Position numbers and translations under genes: made by a program
The notes under the pieces: generated by a model
What the model was told of the DNA's origin: nothing
Database searches by the model: none
What the model saw: only the letters and a program-made list of their open reading frames with translations
DNA from: Chitinophaga cymbidii
GTDB lineage: Bacteria > Bacteroidota > Bacteroidia > Chitinophagales > Chitinophagaceae
Reading direction: 5' to 3'
NCBI RefSeq assembly: GCF_007992715.1
Contig: NZ_BKAU01000001.1
Span: forward strand, 496,001 to 560,000
DNA length: 64,000 nt
Part shown: piece after piece, positions 26,331-35,913 of the stretch
Layout of the letters: every line of letters starts with the position of its first letter
Position numbering within the stretch: position 1 is the stretch's first letter

Positions 26331-29300
26331 TTAGAAATTAACTTTTACGTTAAACCCGATGGACCTGGTGCCGGGCAGCTGGCCGCCTTCCAGCCAGGAG
26401 GTTTCCAGTTCTGAAGGGTCGAAACCTTTTGCCTTGGTGTAGATCAGCCAGAGGTTCTGCCCGATCACGGAAACGCTCAGCCCTTTGATCGGCGTCCGCT
26501 GGAAAATACGGGACGGCAGCGTGTAGCCGATGGACAGCTCACGGAGTTTGACGTACGTAGCGTCGTACGTCCAGTTTTCCCAAAGCGAGAACAGGTAGGA
26601 TTCGTACAGGTCTTTCGTGTCCGCGTATACTTCATTCGGCTTGCCGGTATTGGCATTGATCGCATCGAGCCGGATGCCGCCGCCTTCATCTACGGGATCG
26701 CGCTTGGGATTGCCTTTGTCGTTATTGCCCACGGTTTCTATACCAAGACCGGAGCCTGCGTTGAACATCTTCGAGATAGAAACAAACCGGCCGCCGATCT
26801 GGAAGTCCGTTGCGAAATTCAGGAAGAAGTTCTTGTAGGTGATACCGGAAGAAATACCGCCTGTCACATCCGGCGTTACATAACCGAGTTCCTTCGTGTT
26901 GGTCATCAGCGGATAACCGTCATCATCCACCAATATCTTCTGCGTAGCGGAATCGCGCTGGAAACCGCCGCCGATGATCAATCCGTAAGATTGTCCTTTC
27001 ATCGCATTCAGGGAAACGCGCGGGGAACCTACGAAACCGAAGGACAGCGCGGAACCGTCCAGCGCCACCTGCAGGTTGTTGATATCTCCATACAGCGAAA
27101 CCACCTTGTTCTTGAAGAAAGCAAAGTTGACATCGATGTCCCAGTTAAAATCTTCTGTTTTGACGGGCGTTGCGCCGATGGAGAACTCCCATCCTTTATT
27201 CGTCATTTCACCCGCGTTGATCACCTGGCCGGAATAGCCGGATGAATTGGGCAGGGAGATATTCACGATCTGGTCGATGTTACGGCGGAAGAAATAGTTT
27301 ACATCCACCCTTGCGCGGTTGTTGAAAAATTGCAGTTCAGTGCCTATTTCGTAGCTGGTGGACAGCGCAGGCTTCAGGTTGTCGTTAGGCCGCGTGTCCG
27401 GCACGTTCTGACGGGCGTAGGTCACCGTGGCGGAGCCTACCGACTTGGGGAAGTTGGTACCGAGCGGGAACGTTTCGTATACATTGTACGGATCAACGTC
27501 GGAACCCAGGCGTGCCACGGAAGCGCGCAGCTTACCGAAGCTCAGCACATTCCTGTTGCTGAACAGCTCGGTGAATACAAATGCGCCGGACACACCGCCA
27601 TAAACATACGAGTTGTTGTTATCCGGCAAAGTGGACGAAATATCGTTGCGGATAGACACGTCCAGGAACAACATATCGCGGAACCCCGCGGACGCATATC
27701 CGAAAAGGCTGTTGGTCTGGCGGTTGGACATAAAGTTGGTGGCTACTTTTTCGTTCAGCGAGTTGCTGACGTTGTAAACGTTCGGCACAATGAAGCCGCC
27801 GGCAGTGGCGGCAGTAACAAGGTAACGCTTGCGTTTGTTGATTTCTCCGAACACCCCGGCCCTGAAGGAAATATCGTTGAAGGTCCTGTCGTACTCGAGG
27901 CTGGCAAGGTAGCTGGTTTCTGTACGCTTGTCCTCATTCGTGCTGAACGAAGCGGGGTTCAGCGTGAAGGAGGCCACGCGGTTATCCCCGTTGAAATTCA
28001 CAAAAGTTCCGCGGCCGATAACGGAAGCTTTAAAGCCGTTGAGGAAGCTGTATGCGAGGGTCAGATGGCCGAACACGGTCTGCTCGTAATTGTTCCGCAC
28101 GTTTTCATATGCTTCGGTGTAGGGATTGTCCCAGTACTTCGGCGTAACATTCGTGGGTGATGTGATGTTCCAGCTGCGGAAGCTTCCATCGGAGCGTTTA
28201 TAGTATTCTTTCAGCTTGTCCGTTTCAATGTTCCGGTGGAACCACTGGTTGAAGGAGCCCGCGGTCTGCGTGCCATATCCTTCCCGCGGAATGTTGAACC
28301 CGTATTCATACACGTAGTTCACGTTGGTGGATACGGTCAGGTTCTGCGTCAGGTCCACGGAGCCGGTGTAAGTCACCCAGTTCTTCTGCTGTTTGGAGTT
28401 GGGAATTACACCGGTGCGGGTGAGGTTGGTGAAGGAAAAGCGGTTGCTGTACCCGTCCCCGTTCTTTGAAAAAGCAACGGTGGTGTTGTTGGCGACGCCT
28501 GTTTCAAAATAGTCGCGGACGTTGTTCTTCTGTGCCACAAAGGGTTTCAGCTTACCGAAATCGGCGCCTACGGTGGGGTCCCAGGCGTACCAGGGCGCAT
28601 GCATGGTGCCGTCCAGTTTCGGGCCCCAGCTTTCATCCACTTCATAGTTATAATACCTGGCGCCGTCCAGTACTTCCAGCACCGGGTTATGCAGCGCGGG
28701 ATTGTACTCGAAAACGTTCCATTCCTGGGAGCTTCCGCCACCATATTCATTCTGGTATTCCGGTAGCACGTACACTCTTTCGAAAGTGGTGGTGTGGTTC
28801 AGCGTTACCCCGATGCCGGAGCCGCCGGATTTTTTGGTGGAGATCACCACGGCGCCTTCCGATGCGCGTTGCCCGTACAAGGCAGTGGCAGCAGGGCCTT
28901 TAAGAACGGTGAGCGATGCAACATCATCCGGGTTGATGGAAGAAACCGGTGTGATCACGCCGTCCACCACATAGATGGGATTGCCACCGGTGAGATTGTT
29001 CACACCACGCAGGCGGATCTGGGTGGTGCCGAACTTCGCGCCGGAGCCGCCGCGCAGCTGCACGCCAGCCACTTTACCGGCAATCGCGGTGTTGAGGTCT
29101 ACCTGCTTTGTTTGTGTGATCTTGTCTGATTTGATCTCCTGCACCGCATAACCGAGCGACTTTTTCGCCCGGTTCACGCCCAGTGCGGTTACCACTACTT
29201 CCTGCAGGCTTTGGGCATCGGAAGCAAGTGTGACGTTGAAGGAAGTTTGTGAGCCTACCGGGATTTCCTGTTGAAGGAACCCAACGCTCCGGATGATCAG

Positions 29301-29507
29301 GATAACATCGTCGCCGGAAACAGGAAGCGAAAAATTCCCGTTTTGATCAGCAGTAGTTCCCGAAGTGGTGCCTTTAATCTGTATAGTGGCAAACGCAACC
29401 GGAGATCCGTCGTCTCCTACCACTTTACCTGTCACCCGGCGCTGCTGTGCGAACGCCAGGCTGACACTCACCATAAGCATGGTGAAAAACAGCAAAGCTT
29501 TTTTCAT
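26331..29507 (-). CDS. SusC/RagA-family TonB-linked outer membrane transporter
   Basis: The 1058-residue protein has a signal peptide ending at AFA (about residue 20), a carboxypeptidase-like regulatory domain (about 24-100; RVTGKVVGDDGSPVAFATI), a plug with the SusC signatures LQEVVVTALGVNRAKKSLGY and LRGVNNLTGGNPIYVVDGV, and a large barrel ending SIGFNVKVNF. It has no STN domain, so it is probably not itself coupled to a FecR protein. It is the first gene of the SusCD pair, behind a long leader with repeated short motifs. Confidence 0.95.
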   Translation of the reverse strand: MKKALLFFTMLMVSVSLAFAQQRRVTGKVVGDDGSPVAFATIQIKGTTSGTTADQNGNFSLPVSGDDVILIIRSVGFLQQEIPVGSQTSFNVTLASDAQSLQEVVVTALGVNRAKKSLGYAVQEIKSDKITQTKQVDLNTAIAGKVAGVQLRGGSGAKFGTTQIRLRGVNNLTGGNPIYVVDGVITPVSSINPDDVASLTVLKGPAATALYGQRASEGAVVISTKKSGGSGIGVTLNHTTTFERVYVLPEYQNEYGGGSSQEWNVFEYNPALHNPVLEVLDGARYYNYEVDESWGPKLDGTMHAPWYAWDPTVGADFGKLKPFVAQKNNVRDYFETGVANNTTVAFSKNGDGYSNRFSFTNLTRTGVIPNSKQQKNWVTYTGSVDLTQNLTVSTNVNYVYEYGFNIPREGYGTQTAGSFNQWFHRNIETDKLKEYYKRSDGSFRSWNITSPTNVTPKYWDNPYTEAYENVRNNYEQTVFGHLTLAYSFLNGFKASVIGRGTFVNFNGDNRVASFTLNPASFSTNEDKRTETSYLASLEYDRTFNDISFRAGVFGEINKRKRYLVTAATAGGFIVPNVYNVSNSLNEKVATNFMSNRQTNSLFGYASAGFRDMLFLDVSIRNDISSTLPDNNNSYVYGGVSGAFVFTELFSNRNVLSFGKLRASVARLGSDVDPYNVYETFPLGTNFPKSVGSATVTYARQNVPDTRPNDNLKPALSTSYEIGTELQFFNNRARVDVNYFFRRNIDQIVNISLPNSSGYSGQVINAGEMTNKGWEFSIGATPVKTEDFNWDIDVNFAFFKNKVVSLYGDINNLQVALDGSALSFGFVGSPRVSLNAMKGQSYGLIIGGGFQRDSATQKILVDDDGYPLMTNTKELGYVTPDVTGGISSGITYKNFFLNFATDFQIGGRFVSISKMFNAGSGLGIETVGNNDKGNPKRDPVDEGGGIRLDAINANTGKPNEVYADTKDLYESYLFSLWENWTYDATYVKLRELSIGYTLPSRIFQRTPIKGLSVSVIGQNLWLIYTKAKGFDPSELETSWLEGGQLPGTRSIGFNVKVNF

Positions 29508-30137
29508 AAAAAAAAGTTCAGATTTTGGATGATAAACAACTAGTTTCTAAAAATTGGCGGATACTGGTTTAGATTTTTCTCAAGTCATAAAAAGGATTTA
29601 GAAGTTGATGAGCCTTAAAAAACAGTTTAATGATCGACACTGCATTCAATAAGTTCATACAGGTTTTACGGGTTAGTGATGAGGCACGCGCATGTCTTTC
29701 CCTTTAAACAGTTAATCTTTTAAATGTTTATCACCTGGGTTACCCTAAAAAAATAAAAAATGAGCAGGCAGAAGAATGGCTAGTCCTTTACCGCAGTTCC
29801 TGCTGTTGTTCTAGGTTTTTGTTGTAATCTGATACATGCTTACGGGTTTAGATTTAGATGTTGATACTTGACTTTGTGTAAAGGACTTCGGTTGTCCTTA
29901 TCTCTTTCAGATTTTGGATTCTATTCGTTCTCAGATCTTGGATGTCTACTGTAATTTAATAATTTTTCCATTTCACAAAATCAACGTGGTTAATTTTTTG
30001 TTAAAGAACGTACTTGATAATTTCATATCTAAATGATATCCAACTAGATAAGTTCATAAAAATTCCTGAAAAAAATTTCTTCCTCCACTTCCCGCATGCT
30101 CTGCTGAAAAAAAAGTAACGGGAGAAAGCATTTACCG
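29508..30137. other. 630-bp AT-rich leader/intergenic region upstream of susC
   Basis: No credible gene is present. Two motif families recur. CAGAT(T/C)TTGGAT occurs at 29519-29531, 29908-29919 and 29932-29944. ACNGGTTTAGATTT occurs at 29563-29576 and 29842-29855, and once more at 42795-42808 before the amidohydrolase operon. A small hairpin AAGGAC/GTCCTT with a UUCG-like loop is at 29881-29899. These may be regulator sites or leader RNA elements of the susC transcript. I could not identify a clean promoter. Confidence 0.55.
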
Positions 30138-32153
30138 TCAAAACTCCCACTGCATCTGTACTTGCAGGTTACTACGCTTGTTTCCCGGAATAAGGTCCCA
30201 ACCAGATCCGGTACCCTCGGCATCCGGGTACACGCCGTGCTGCCAGCGGCACCACAGCGCTAAATCTTCCGAAAGGCGGCACTGCGCTTGTGCCTGCACA
30301 GACCACCCTTTGCCGGACAGGCGCAACAATGAGTTGTCCCCCGGAAACCCTTGCCCGGAAAGGAAAACGCCCTCTCCTTCCGCTGTATCAAACCAGGTAT
30401 GCCCCGCCGAAAAGCGCCATGCTTTTTTCCACTTCACCTGCCATTGCTGGTGTACCATCCAGGATTCCTGCCCGGTTTGATGATAGCGGCCCGCCAGCAC
30501 CCTGCATTTCCACGCAACGGACGGCAACGGCTGCATACTGAACTGGCAGCGCAGCTGCTGCCTTGGGCGGCGGATCACATGGTATGGCGGCAACTCATGT
30601 TCAGGAGCATTCTGCGGTTTGTTTTCATAGCGGTATTGTATTGTCATTGCCGTTGTTTTATCCGGATGCCAGGCCAATGCCATCAGTGCGTCATAACCGC
30701 CGGATGGCTTGCTGACCCTGTATCTCAGCCAGGGAAAACGGAATACATCGGCATAGGCTGATAACTCCCAGCGTGAGCCCCACTTCAACAGCAAAGCCGT
30801 GTACAGACCGGATTCGTTTGAAACGGTACTGCTTTCCCCGAATGCGTTGCCGTATAACGTTTGGTACGCGGGATCTTCATGCCGGTACAGCAGCGCCACG
30901 TCCGCGCCATGCGCCAGCGAAGCGAGCATTCCCTGCAGGAACGCGACGCGCCCATGTTTATCCGCCGCCACTTCACCGAAGAAATGAAAATTACGCCAGC
31001 CAAAAGCATGGTCCAGGCTCGTGTTGAAATAGGTGTTGCCTTCAAATCCAAACAACTTGTACATGTCATCACTCTTGCGCAAGGTTTTCGAAAACCGGTG
31101 CATCATTACATTCCAGGCGAGGTGCCCGTTCCCCTGCCGCCATTTCACCACAGCCCCGGCGCTATGCTGCAATATGTTTCCCTGCAGCGCCAGCTCCGCC
31201 GCCGTCCGGTGATACCCGGTACTGACAAGCGATCCGCTGTATTCACCAATGGCGGAATCACCCGGACTACGCGCATCCAGGCGCCGGCGGGACCCAAAGC
31301 CCGTCACCTCCCACCGCCCGCGCTGCCACGTCATCCCCAGGCCCCTGTAAAAAAAGAACTCGCCGGCGGAAGCGTAAGGCCGGAGCACATCACCTTCCCT
31401 TTTAACCTGCATGACCACCGCGCTTTTTCCGAATGCGAGGCCATGCCACTGCACAAGCCCCTGCCCCATATTCACCGTGAAATCGCCAAGCGCCAGCGCT
31501 TTCACGCGGCCCATCCGTTGCAGGAAAACATGCCAACCATAATGATCAAACCCCTTCCGCTGCGCGCCCCGGAAAAACTGCTCGCCCGCGTCCTTTTCCA
31601 TCACCAGCCCCCAGCTGGCGTAGCGGGACAACTGGTAGCGATAGCGCAGCATGATCCTTTCTGCGCTTCCGTTGTAATGCGCACCGGCGCTGTCGTTGTG
31701 CAAATACCCTTTTGCCGTTTGCAGTGGCCGGAAATACCGCAGCAGCACAACATGCTTTCCCCTGGTCACATAATCTTTCCAGGTATAGTAGGGCTCCAGT
31801 TCCGTGCCTGCTTCCACAAACGGCAGCAGGCGGCGTATAAGCGGAAGATCAAAACCCGGCACAGCCTGCAGCTCGTAGATACTGATCAGCGGTCCCAATA
31901 ATTTCCTGTAAAGCAGGAACTGCGACACCTGCAACGCATCCAGCAAACCCAGTGACTGCAAAGCCCCCGCGTCAGCCGTATTCAGGTTCAGCCGGCGGCG
32001 CGCGAACGCCTGCAATGTTTGCGTATGTTCATCCTCCTCCGGCAGCGGCACTTCCTGATCCGTTTGTTCCCCCAATTGCTCCAGCTGCGCCGATGTTTCT
32101 TCCTCCTGCGCATATACCGTGATGCAGAACATGAAGCACACAACGGTCATCAT
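30138..32153 (-). CDS. Exported helix-hairpin-helix protein with a C-terminal outer-membrane-barrel-like region
   Basis: The 671-residue protein starts at the ATG at 32153, which forms an ATGA overlap with the preceding gene; a longer upstream reading lacks a signal peptide. A short signal (MMTVVCFMFCITVYA) is followed by a ComEA-like helix-hairpin-helix pair at about 40-105 (RRLNLNTADAGALQSLGLL, then YELQAVPGFDLPLIRRLLPF). The long remainder is rich in aromatic beta strands and ends WEF, as in outer-membrane barrels. HHH domains usually contact DNA, so a role in DNA handling at the cell surface is possible, but in this family it is unproven. Confidence 0.76.
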   Translation of the reverse strand: MMTVVCFMFCITVYAQEEETSAQLEQLGEQTDQEVPLPEEDEHTQTLQAFARRRLNLNTADAGALQSLGLLDALQVSQFLLYRKLLGPLISIYELQAVPGFDLPLIRRLLPFVEAGTELEPYYTWKDYVTRGKHVVLLRYFRPLQTAKGYLHNDSAGAHYNGSAERIMLRYRYQLSRYASWGLVMEKDAGEQFFRGAQRKGFDHYGWHVFLQRMGRVKALALGDFTVNMGQGLVQWHGLAFGKSAVVMQVKREGDVLRPYASAGEFFFYRGLGMTWQRGRWEVTGFGSRRRLDARSPGDSAIGEYSGSLVSTGYHRTAAELALQGNILQHSAGAVVKWRQGNGHLAWNVMMHRFSKTLRKSDDMYKLFGFEGNTYFNTSLDHAFGWRNFHFFGEVAADKHGRVAFLQGMLASLAHGADVALLYRHEDPAYQTLYGNAFGESSTVSNESGLYTALLLKWGSRWELSAYADVFRFPWLRYRVSKPSGGYDALMALAWHPDKTTAMTIQYRYENKPQNAPEHELPPYHVIRRPRQQLRCQFSMQPLPSVAWKCRVLAGRYHQTGQESWMVHQQWQVKWKKAWRFSAGHTWFDTAEGEGVFLSGQGFPGDNSLLRLSGKGWSVQAQAQCRLSEDLALWCRWQHGVYPDAEGTGSGWDLIPGNKRSNLQVQMQWEF

Positions 32154-32917
32154 TCCTTTCCCCATGCCACCATCATTGAAGGCGTGATCCCCAAAGGCAG
32201 GTGATAGCTGCCGCAAACATTGATCCGCAGATCGCCCACACGATAACCGATCCCCGCAAACTGCATTGCCGGCTGCGTAACAAAACCGCCCATCGCCCAG
32301 AACCTCGTCACCGGCCGGTATGCGATGCAAATGCGTGTGGACAACGGCATGGAAGCCTCCTTCCTCCATTCCCCCTCCACCAGGAACTGCGGCGAAGGCT
32401 CATACCCCAGCCCCGCTACATACACCGCCGGCGGACCTCCACTGCCGGAAGGATTGAATATCTGCAACCCGATCCTGCAATGCTCGGTCAACCGCCCAAC
32501 AAGCCCGATCCTCCCGCTCACGCCCCCTGCACCGTAGCCCGGCATCCGCGTCCGCCTGTAATCCAGCTGCAGCCCCGCTTTCAGACGATTCCCCAACGGC
32601 AGGGCGTACGCCAGCCCCACCCACTGCTCCCGGTACAATGCATACCCGTATTGCCACAACATCATCCCCAATACACCGGACGAAACCGGCATCCCTAACG
32701 TCAACGCATATCCGCTCATTTCTTTCAACAGAAACCTGCGCTCCGAAAAAATACCGATGGAAAGATGATGAAGGTCCGCCAGCGAAGCCGTGTTCCTGAA
32801 CTGCGGGACCATCTGTGAAAAGCTCCGGCTGTAAGCCCCCGGGAACGGCGATTCGGGGACCTGCGCAAATAATACGTGCGCATAAAAGGCACAAACAATG
32901 ATCAACATATACTGCAT
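32150..32917 (-). CDS. Predicted outer membrane beta-barrel protein of unknown function
   Basis: The 255-residue protein starts at the ATG at 32917, directly before a clear signal peptide (MQYMLIIVCAFYAHVLFA). The mature part has repeated short amphipathic strands with glycine turns (LKAGLQLDYRRTRMPGYGAGG, RIGLVGRLTEHCRIGLQIFN), typical of small barrels and reminiscent of PorV/PorQ-like proteins without matching one securely. Its stop overlaps the start of the HHH protein gene by 4 bp, so the two are translationally coupled and probably act together. Confidence 0.65.
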   Translation of the reverse strand: MQYMLIIVCAFYAHVLFAQVPESPFPGAYSRSFSQMVPQFRNTASLADLHHLSIGIFSERRFLLKEMSGYALTLGMPVSSGVLGMMLWQYGYALYREQWVGLAYALPLGNRLKAGLQLDYRRTRMPGYGAGGVSGRIGLVGRLTEHCRIGLQIFNPSGSGGPPAVYVAGLGYEPSPQFLVEGEWRKEASMPLSTRICIAYRPVTRFWAMGGFVTQPAMQFAGIGYRVGDLRINVCGSYHLPLGITPSMMVAWGKE

Positions 32918-32980
32918 AGCTGTGGTTGAACAAACAAAAAAATAGTACGCAGTAAAAGTAGGAGAAGCACGCATCCGCGC

Positions 32981-33032
32981 CAAAAAAAATATCTCCGGAT
33001 TTCGGAGATGAATGTGCGAAATCCGGAGATAT
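32981..33032 (-). terminator. Terminator of the deoxynucleoside kinase gene with a 16-bp stem
   Basis: A 16-bp perfect inverted repeat (32989-33004 with 33017-33032, 12-nt loop) is followed on the minus strand by eight T. Part of the left arm can also pair locally (ATCTCCG with CGGAGAT, 32991-33009), giving an alternative smaller hairpin. Confidence 0.88.
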
Positions 33033-33048
33033 AAAATATTGAAATCCG

Positions 33049-33681
33049 TTAGAACAAGCCGTGCAACTCGGAATCTATCCGCGAGATAACCTCGCCCAGA
33101 TCTTCGTCCCTGTCCGGGAATTTATTCTTGTCCACATCAATGATCAGCAACGGTCCATCCTGGTACTTCTCTATCCAGGAATTGTAAAATTCGTTCAGCC
33201 GTTTAAGATAGTCCAGGCGGATATTTTCTTCGTATTCCCTTCCTCTTTTCTGTATCTGCGCAACGAGCGTAGGCACCGACGCCTGCAGGTAGATCAGCAG
33301 GTCCGGCGGCTTTACCATCGATTTCAGGGTTTCGAAAAAGTTGAAATAATTATCGAAATCGCGTTTCGTCATCAGCCCCATTTCGTACAGGTTGGGCGCG
33401 AAAATGTGGGCATCTTCGTAGATGGTGCGGTCCTGTATCACGGTTTCTTTCCCATGCTGAATGTCTACCAGCTGCTTGATGCGGCTGTGCAGAAAGTATA
33501 TCTGAAGGTTGAATGACCAGCGGGGCATGTCATCGTAAAAGTCGATCAGATATGGGTTGTGCTCAACATCTTCGAACTGGGGCGTCCACCGGTAGTGTTT
33601 CGCCAACATTTCCGTAAGCGTGGTTTTTCCTGCGCCGATATTGCCGGCTACCGCAATGTGCTTGATCTTATTTTTTGCCAT
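33049..33681 (-). CDS. Deoxynucleoside kinase (dNK family)
   Basis: The 210-residue enzyme phosphorylates deoxynucleosides in the salvage pathway. It has the P-loop GNIGAGKT (residues 13-20), the family motif VIQDRTIYEDAHIFA (the DRS/ERS-type substrate motif, here DRT), and the LID segment RGREYEENI. It resembles the deoxyadenosine/deoxyguanosine kinases common in Bacteroidota, but specificity cannot be settled by eye. It stands alone, 33 bp after the trpS stop, with its own strong terminator. Confidence 0.92.
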   Translation of the reverse strand: MAKNKIKHIAVAGNIGAGKTTLTEMLAKHYRWTPQFEDVEHNPYLIDFYDDMPRWSFNLQIYFLHSRIKQLVDIQHGKETVIQDRTIYEDAHIFAPNLYEMGLMTKRDFDNYFNFFETLKSMVKPPDLLIYLQASVPTLVAQIQKRGREYEENIRLDYLKRLNEFYNSWIEKYQDGPLLIIDVDKNKFPDRDEDLGEVISRIDSELHGLF

Positions 33682-33714
33682 GCATGGGGGAATAATGTAA
33701 CAAGTTATGGAAAA

Positions 33715-34719
33715 TCAGTAATAGTTAATACCCATTAATTTACGGGCTTCCTGCAGGGTCCTGGTGGCGGACTCCCGGGCTTTTTCAGCGCCCTGGCGCA
33801 TGATGCGGTTCAGGTAAGCCTGGTCCTGGCGGATGCTTTCCGCCTTTTCGCGGATGGGCGCGATGAAGGCCACCATATCTTCCGCCAGCTGCTTTTTCAT
33901 ATCGCCGTAGCGGATGCCGCAGTTATTGAATGCATCTTCGAACGTTTGCACGGTCTCCGGGGCCGATACAAGCCGCATCAGGGTAAAGAGGTTGGCAATA
34001 TAATCAGGCATCAGGGAATTGGGCTCCTGCGGGCCCGCGTCGGTTTTTGCTTTTTTGATCTTGTTACGGATCGCATCATCCGTATCACTGAGGTAAAGCG
34101 TAGCGTTCTCGTTCTCGCTCTTGCTCATCTTGCCGTTCCCGTCCAGGCTCATGATCCTTACAAGATCGTCGCCATAATTGAATGCCACGGGTTCGGGGAA
34201 AAGATAGCCGTAACGGTTATTGAAGCGCTGCGCGAAGTTGCGGCTCATTTCAAGATGCTGCTCCTGGTCTTTCCCTACCGGCACTTTCAATCCGCGGTGG
34301 ATGAGGATGTCGGCGGACATGAGCACGGGGTACGTCAGCAGTCCCGCGTTCACGTTATCAGGGTTCTGGCGCACCTTGTCCTTGAACGTCGGCACTTTTT
34401 CCAGCTCTCCCTTGTACGCCATCATGTTCAGCAGCAGGTACAGCTCCGCGATCTCCGGTACGTCGCTTTGCGCATACAGGATCACCTTCTCCGGGTCCAG
34501 GCCGGAAGCAATATTCTCCGCCAGCACCCTGAACACGTTCCCCCGCAGATCCTTCGGATCGGGATGCGTGGTGAGGGAATGCCAGTCCGCCACAAAGAAG
34601 TAACAGTTAAACTCTTCCTGCATCCGTATATAGTTACGGATGGCGCCAAAATAATTTCCCAGGTGTAAAATACCGGTAGAGCGGATGCCGCTGACAACGA
34701 TTTCTTTTTCCTTTCCCAT
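33715..34719 (-). CDS. trpS: Tryptophanyl-tRNA synthetase
   Basis: The 334-residue class I synthetase charges tRNA-Trp. The HIGH-type motif is HLGN (residues 19-22, in STGILHLGNYFGAIRNY) and the KMSKS loop is intact (GNGKMSKSE, about residue 190). I place the start at the ATG at 34719 (MGKEKEIVVSG), four codons inside the longest reading, because the family begins there. It is divergent from gatC. No T-box or other leader element is recognisable in the 106-bp gap. Confidence 0.96.
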   Translation of the reverse strand: MGKEKEIVVSGIRSTGILHLGNYFGAIRNYIRMQEEFNCYFFVADWHSLTTHPDPKDLRGNVFRVLAENIASGLDPEKVILYAQSDVPEIAELYLLLNMMAYKGELEKVPTFKDKVRQNPDNVNAGLLTYPVLMSADILIHRGLKVPVGKDQEQHLEMSRNFAQRFNNRYGYLFPEPVAFNYGDDLVRIMSLDGNGKMSKSENENATLYLSDTDDAIRNKIKKAKTDAGPQEPNSLMPDYIANLFTLMRLVSAPETVQTFEDAFNNCGIRYGDMKKQLAEDMVAFIAPIREKAESIRQDQAYLNRIMRQGAEKARESATRTLQEARKLMGINYY

Positions 34720-34825
34720 ATCGGGGCGCAATTTAAGAAATTTTTAACCCGTAACTTTGCCAACTGGTCACATTTATCACATATATTGATACTATTTATT
34801 AGCTTTAATACGTTAATTTGAACTT

Positions 34826-35116
34826 ATGGAAGTGAATGACGCACTGATACAGCAACTGGCTACGCTGGCAAGGCTGGAGATCAATGCCGGTGAAAGCGAA
34901 GAGATCCGGCACGACCTCCAACGGATGATCACGTTCGTGGAGAAGCTCGGGGAGCTGGATACCACCGATGTAAAACCCTTGCTGCATATGACCTCTGACA
35001 CCAATGTGATGCGGGAAGACGAAGTGCTGCCGCTGATCAGCCGGGAAGAAGGCCTGCAGAACGCCCCCTCGCACAACGAGGAATATTTCAAAGTCCCTAA
35101 AGTAATCAAGAAGTAA
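34826..35116 (+). CDS. gatC: Asp-tRNA(Asn)/Glu-tRNA(Gln) amidotransferase subunit C
   Basis: The 96-residue small subunit of GatCAB has the usual pattern: an N-terminal helix ([15 protein letters not shown]), [17 protein letters not shown], and a C-terminal VPKVIKK. GatC stabilises the complex that converts misacylated Glu-tRNA-Gln or Asp-tRNA-Asn. The gatA and gatB genes are not in this window. It is followed after 4 bp by an ABC ATPase gene, so the two share a transcript although their roles look unrelated. A TAACTTTG -7-like box lies at 34752-34759. Confidence 0.94.
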   Translation: MEVNDALIQQLATLARLEINAGESEEIRHDLQRMITFVEKLGELDTTDVKPLLHMTSDTNVMREDEVLPLISREEGLQNAPSHNEEYFKVPKVIKK

Positions 35117-35120
35117 AGCC

Positions 35121-35831
35121 ATGGCCAATTCCGTCATCCATCTGGAAGAAATCCGCAAAAGCTATTTTATCGGCAAGAACGAACTGCCCGTGCTCAAAGG
35201 CGTGTCGCTTGATATTTTCAAGAACGAATACGTTGCCCTGATGGGCCCCTCCGGCTCCGGCAAATCTACGCTGATGAATATCCTTGGCGCGCTGGACACG
35301 CCCACTTCGGGCAAATACGTGCTGAGCGGCCATGATGTGAGCAAGATGGAAGACAACGACCTGGCCCGCATCCGCAATAAAGAGATCGGCTTTGTATTTC
35401 AGCAGTTCAACCTGATGCCCCGCCTTTCCGCCCTGGAAAACGTGGCCGTACCACTGATCTACGGCGGCATCGGCAAGCGTGAAAGAGAAGAAAAGGCAAG
35501 GGAAATGCTGGAAAAAGTGGGACTGGGCGACCGTTACAAACATAAACCCAACGAGCTTTCAGGCGGACAGTGCCAGCGTGTGGCCATTGCCCGCGCCCTG
35601 GTGAACTCCCCTTCCCTGATCCTGGCGGACGAGCCGACGGGTAACCTGGATACGAAGACTTCCATCGAGATCATGGAGATATTCGGGAAGATCCACGATT
35701 CCGGCAATACGGTGGTGCTGGTAACACATGAAGAGGATATTGCGGCGCATGCCAAACGTGTGATCCGCCTGCGGGACGGCGTAATTGAATCCGACCGGCT
35801 GAATGAGCATGTGGTCGTCGCGGCGCATTAA
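35121..35831 (+). CDS. ABC transporter ATP-binding protein (LolD/MacB type)
   Basis: The 236-residue ATPase has Walker A GPSGSGKS (42-49), the Q-loop in [19 protein letters not shown], signature [10 protein letters not shown], Walker [17 protein letters not shown] and the H-loop VLVTHEED. These place it in the MacB/LolD/FtsE group, which drives transfer of lipoproteins or substrates across the envelope. No permease gene is adjacent, so it must pair with a permease encoded elsewhere. It closes the gatC transcript ahead of a strong terminator. Confidence 0.93.
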   Translation: MANSVIHLEEIRKSYFIGKNELPVLKGVSLDIFKNEYVALMGPSGSGKSTLMNILGALDTPTSGKYVLSGHDVSKMEDNDLARIRNKEIGFVFQQFNLMPRLSALENVAVPLIYGGIGKREREEKAREMLEKVGLGDRYKHKPNELSGGQCQRVAIARALVNSPSLILADEPTGNLDTKTSIEIMEIFGKIHDSGNTVVLVTHEEDIAAHAKRVIRLRDGVIESDRLNEHVVVAAH

Positions 35832-35855
35832 ACCCTGCATTGAACATATTTTGAC

Positions 35856-35886
35856 AAGGCAACAGCTTCTGTTGCCTTTTTCTTTT
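35856..35886 (+). terminator. Terminator after the ABC ATPase gene
   Basis: A 10-bp perfect stem (AAGGCAACAG 35856-35865, CTGTTGCCTT 35869-35878) with a 3-nt loop is followed by TTTCTTTT, 25 bp after the stop codon. Confidence 0.9.
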
Positions 35887-35913
35887 GCGTAACTTCGTAA
35901 AAACCCGAAGATC

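Noticed and set aside
29745-29804. Possible attenuator hairpin (AGCAGG/CCTGCT with a T-rich run) in the susC leader
   Set aside because: Only six base pairs with a loop of about 30 nt, and an interrupted T run; too weak to call.
30861-31901. A 346-residue plus-strand frame inside the HHH/barrel gene
   Set aside because: Antisense shadow rich in His/Pro/Arg with no signal or domain, while the minus strand has a signal peptide and HHH motifs.
32154-32369. An N-terminal extension of the HHH protein
   Set aside because: It overlaps the upstream barrel gene by over 200 bp and lacks a signal peptide; the ATG at 32153 gives an ATGA overlap and an immediate signal sequence.
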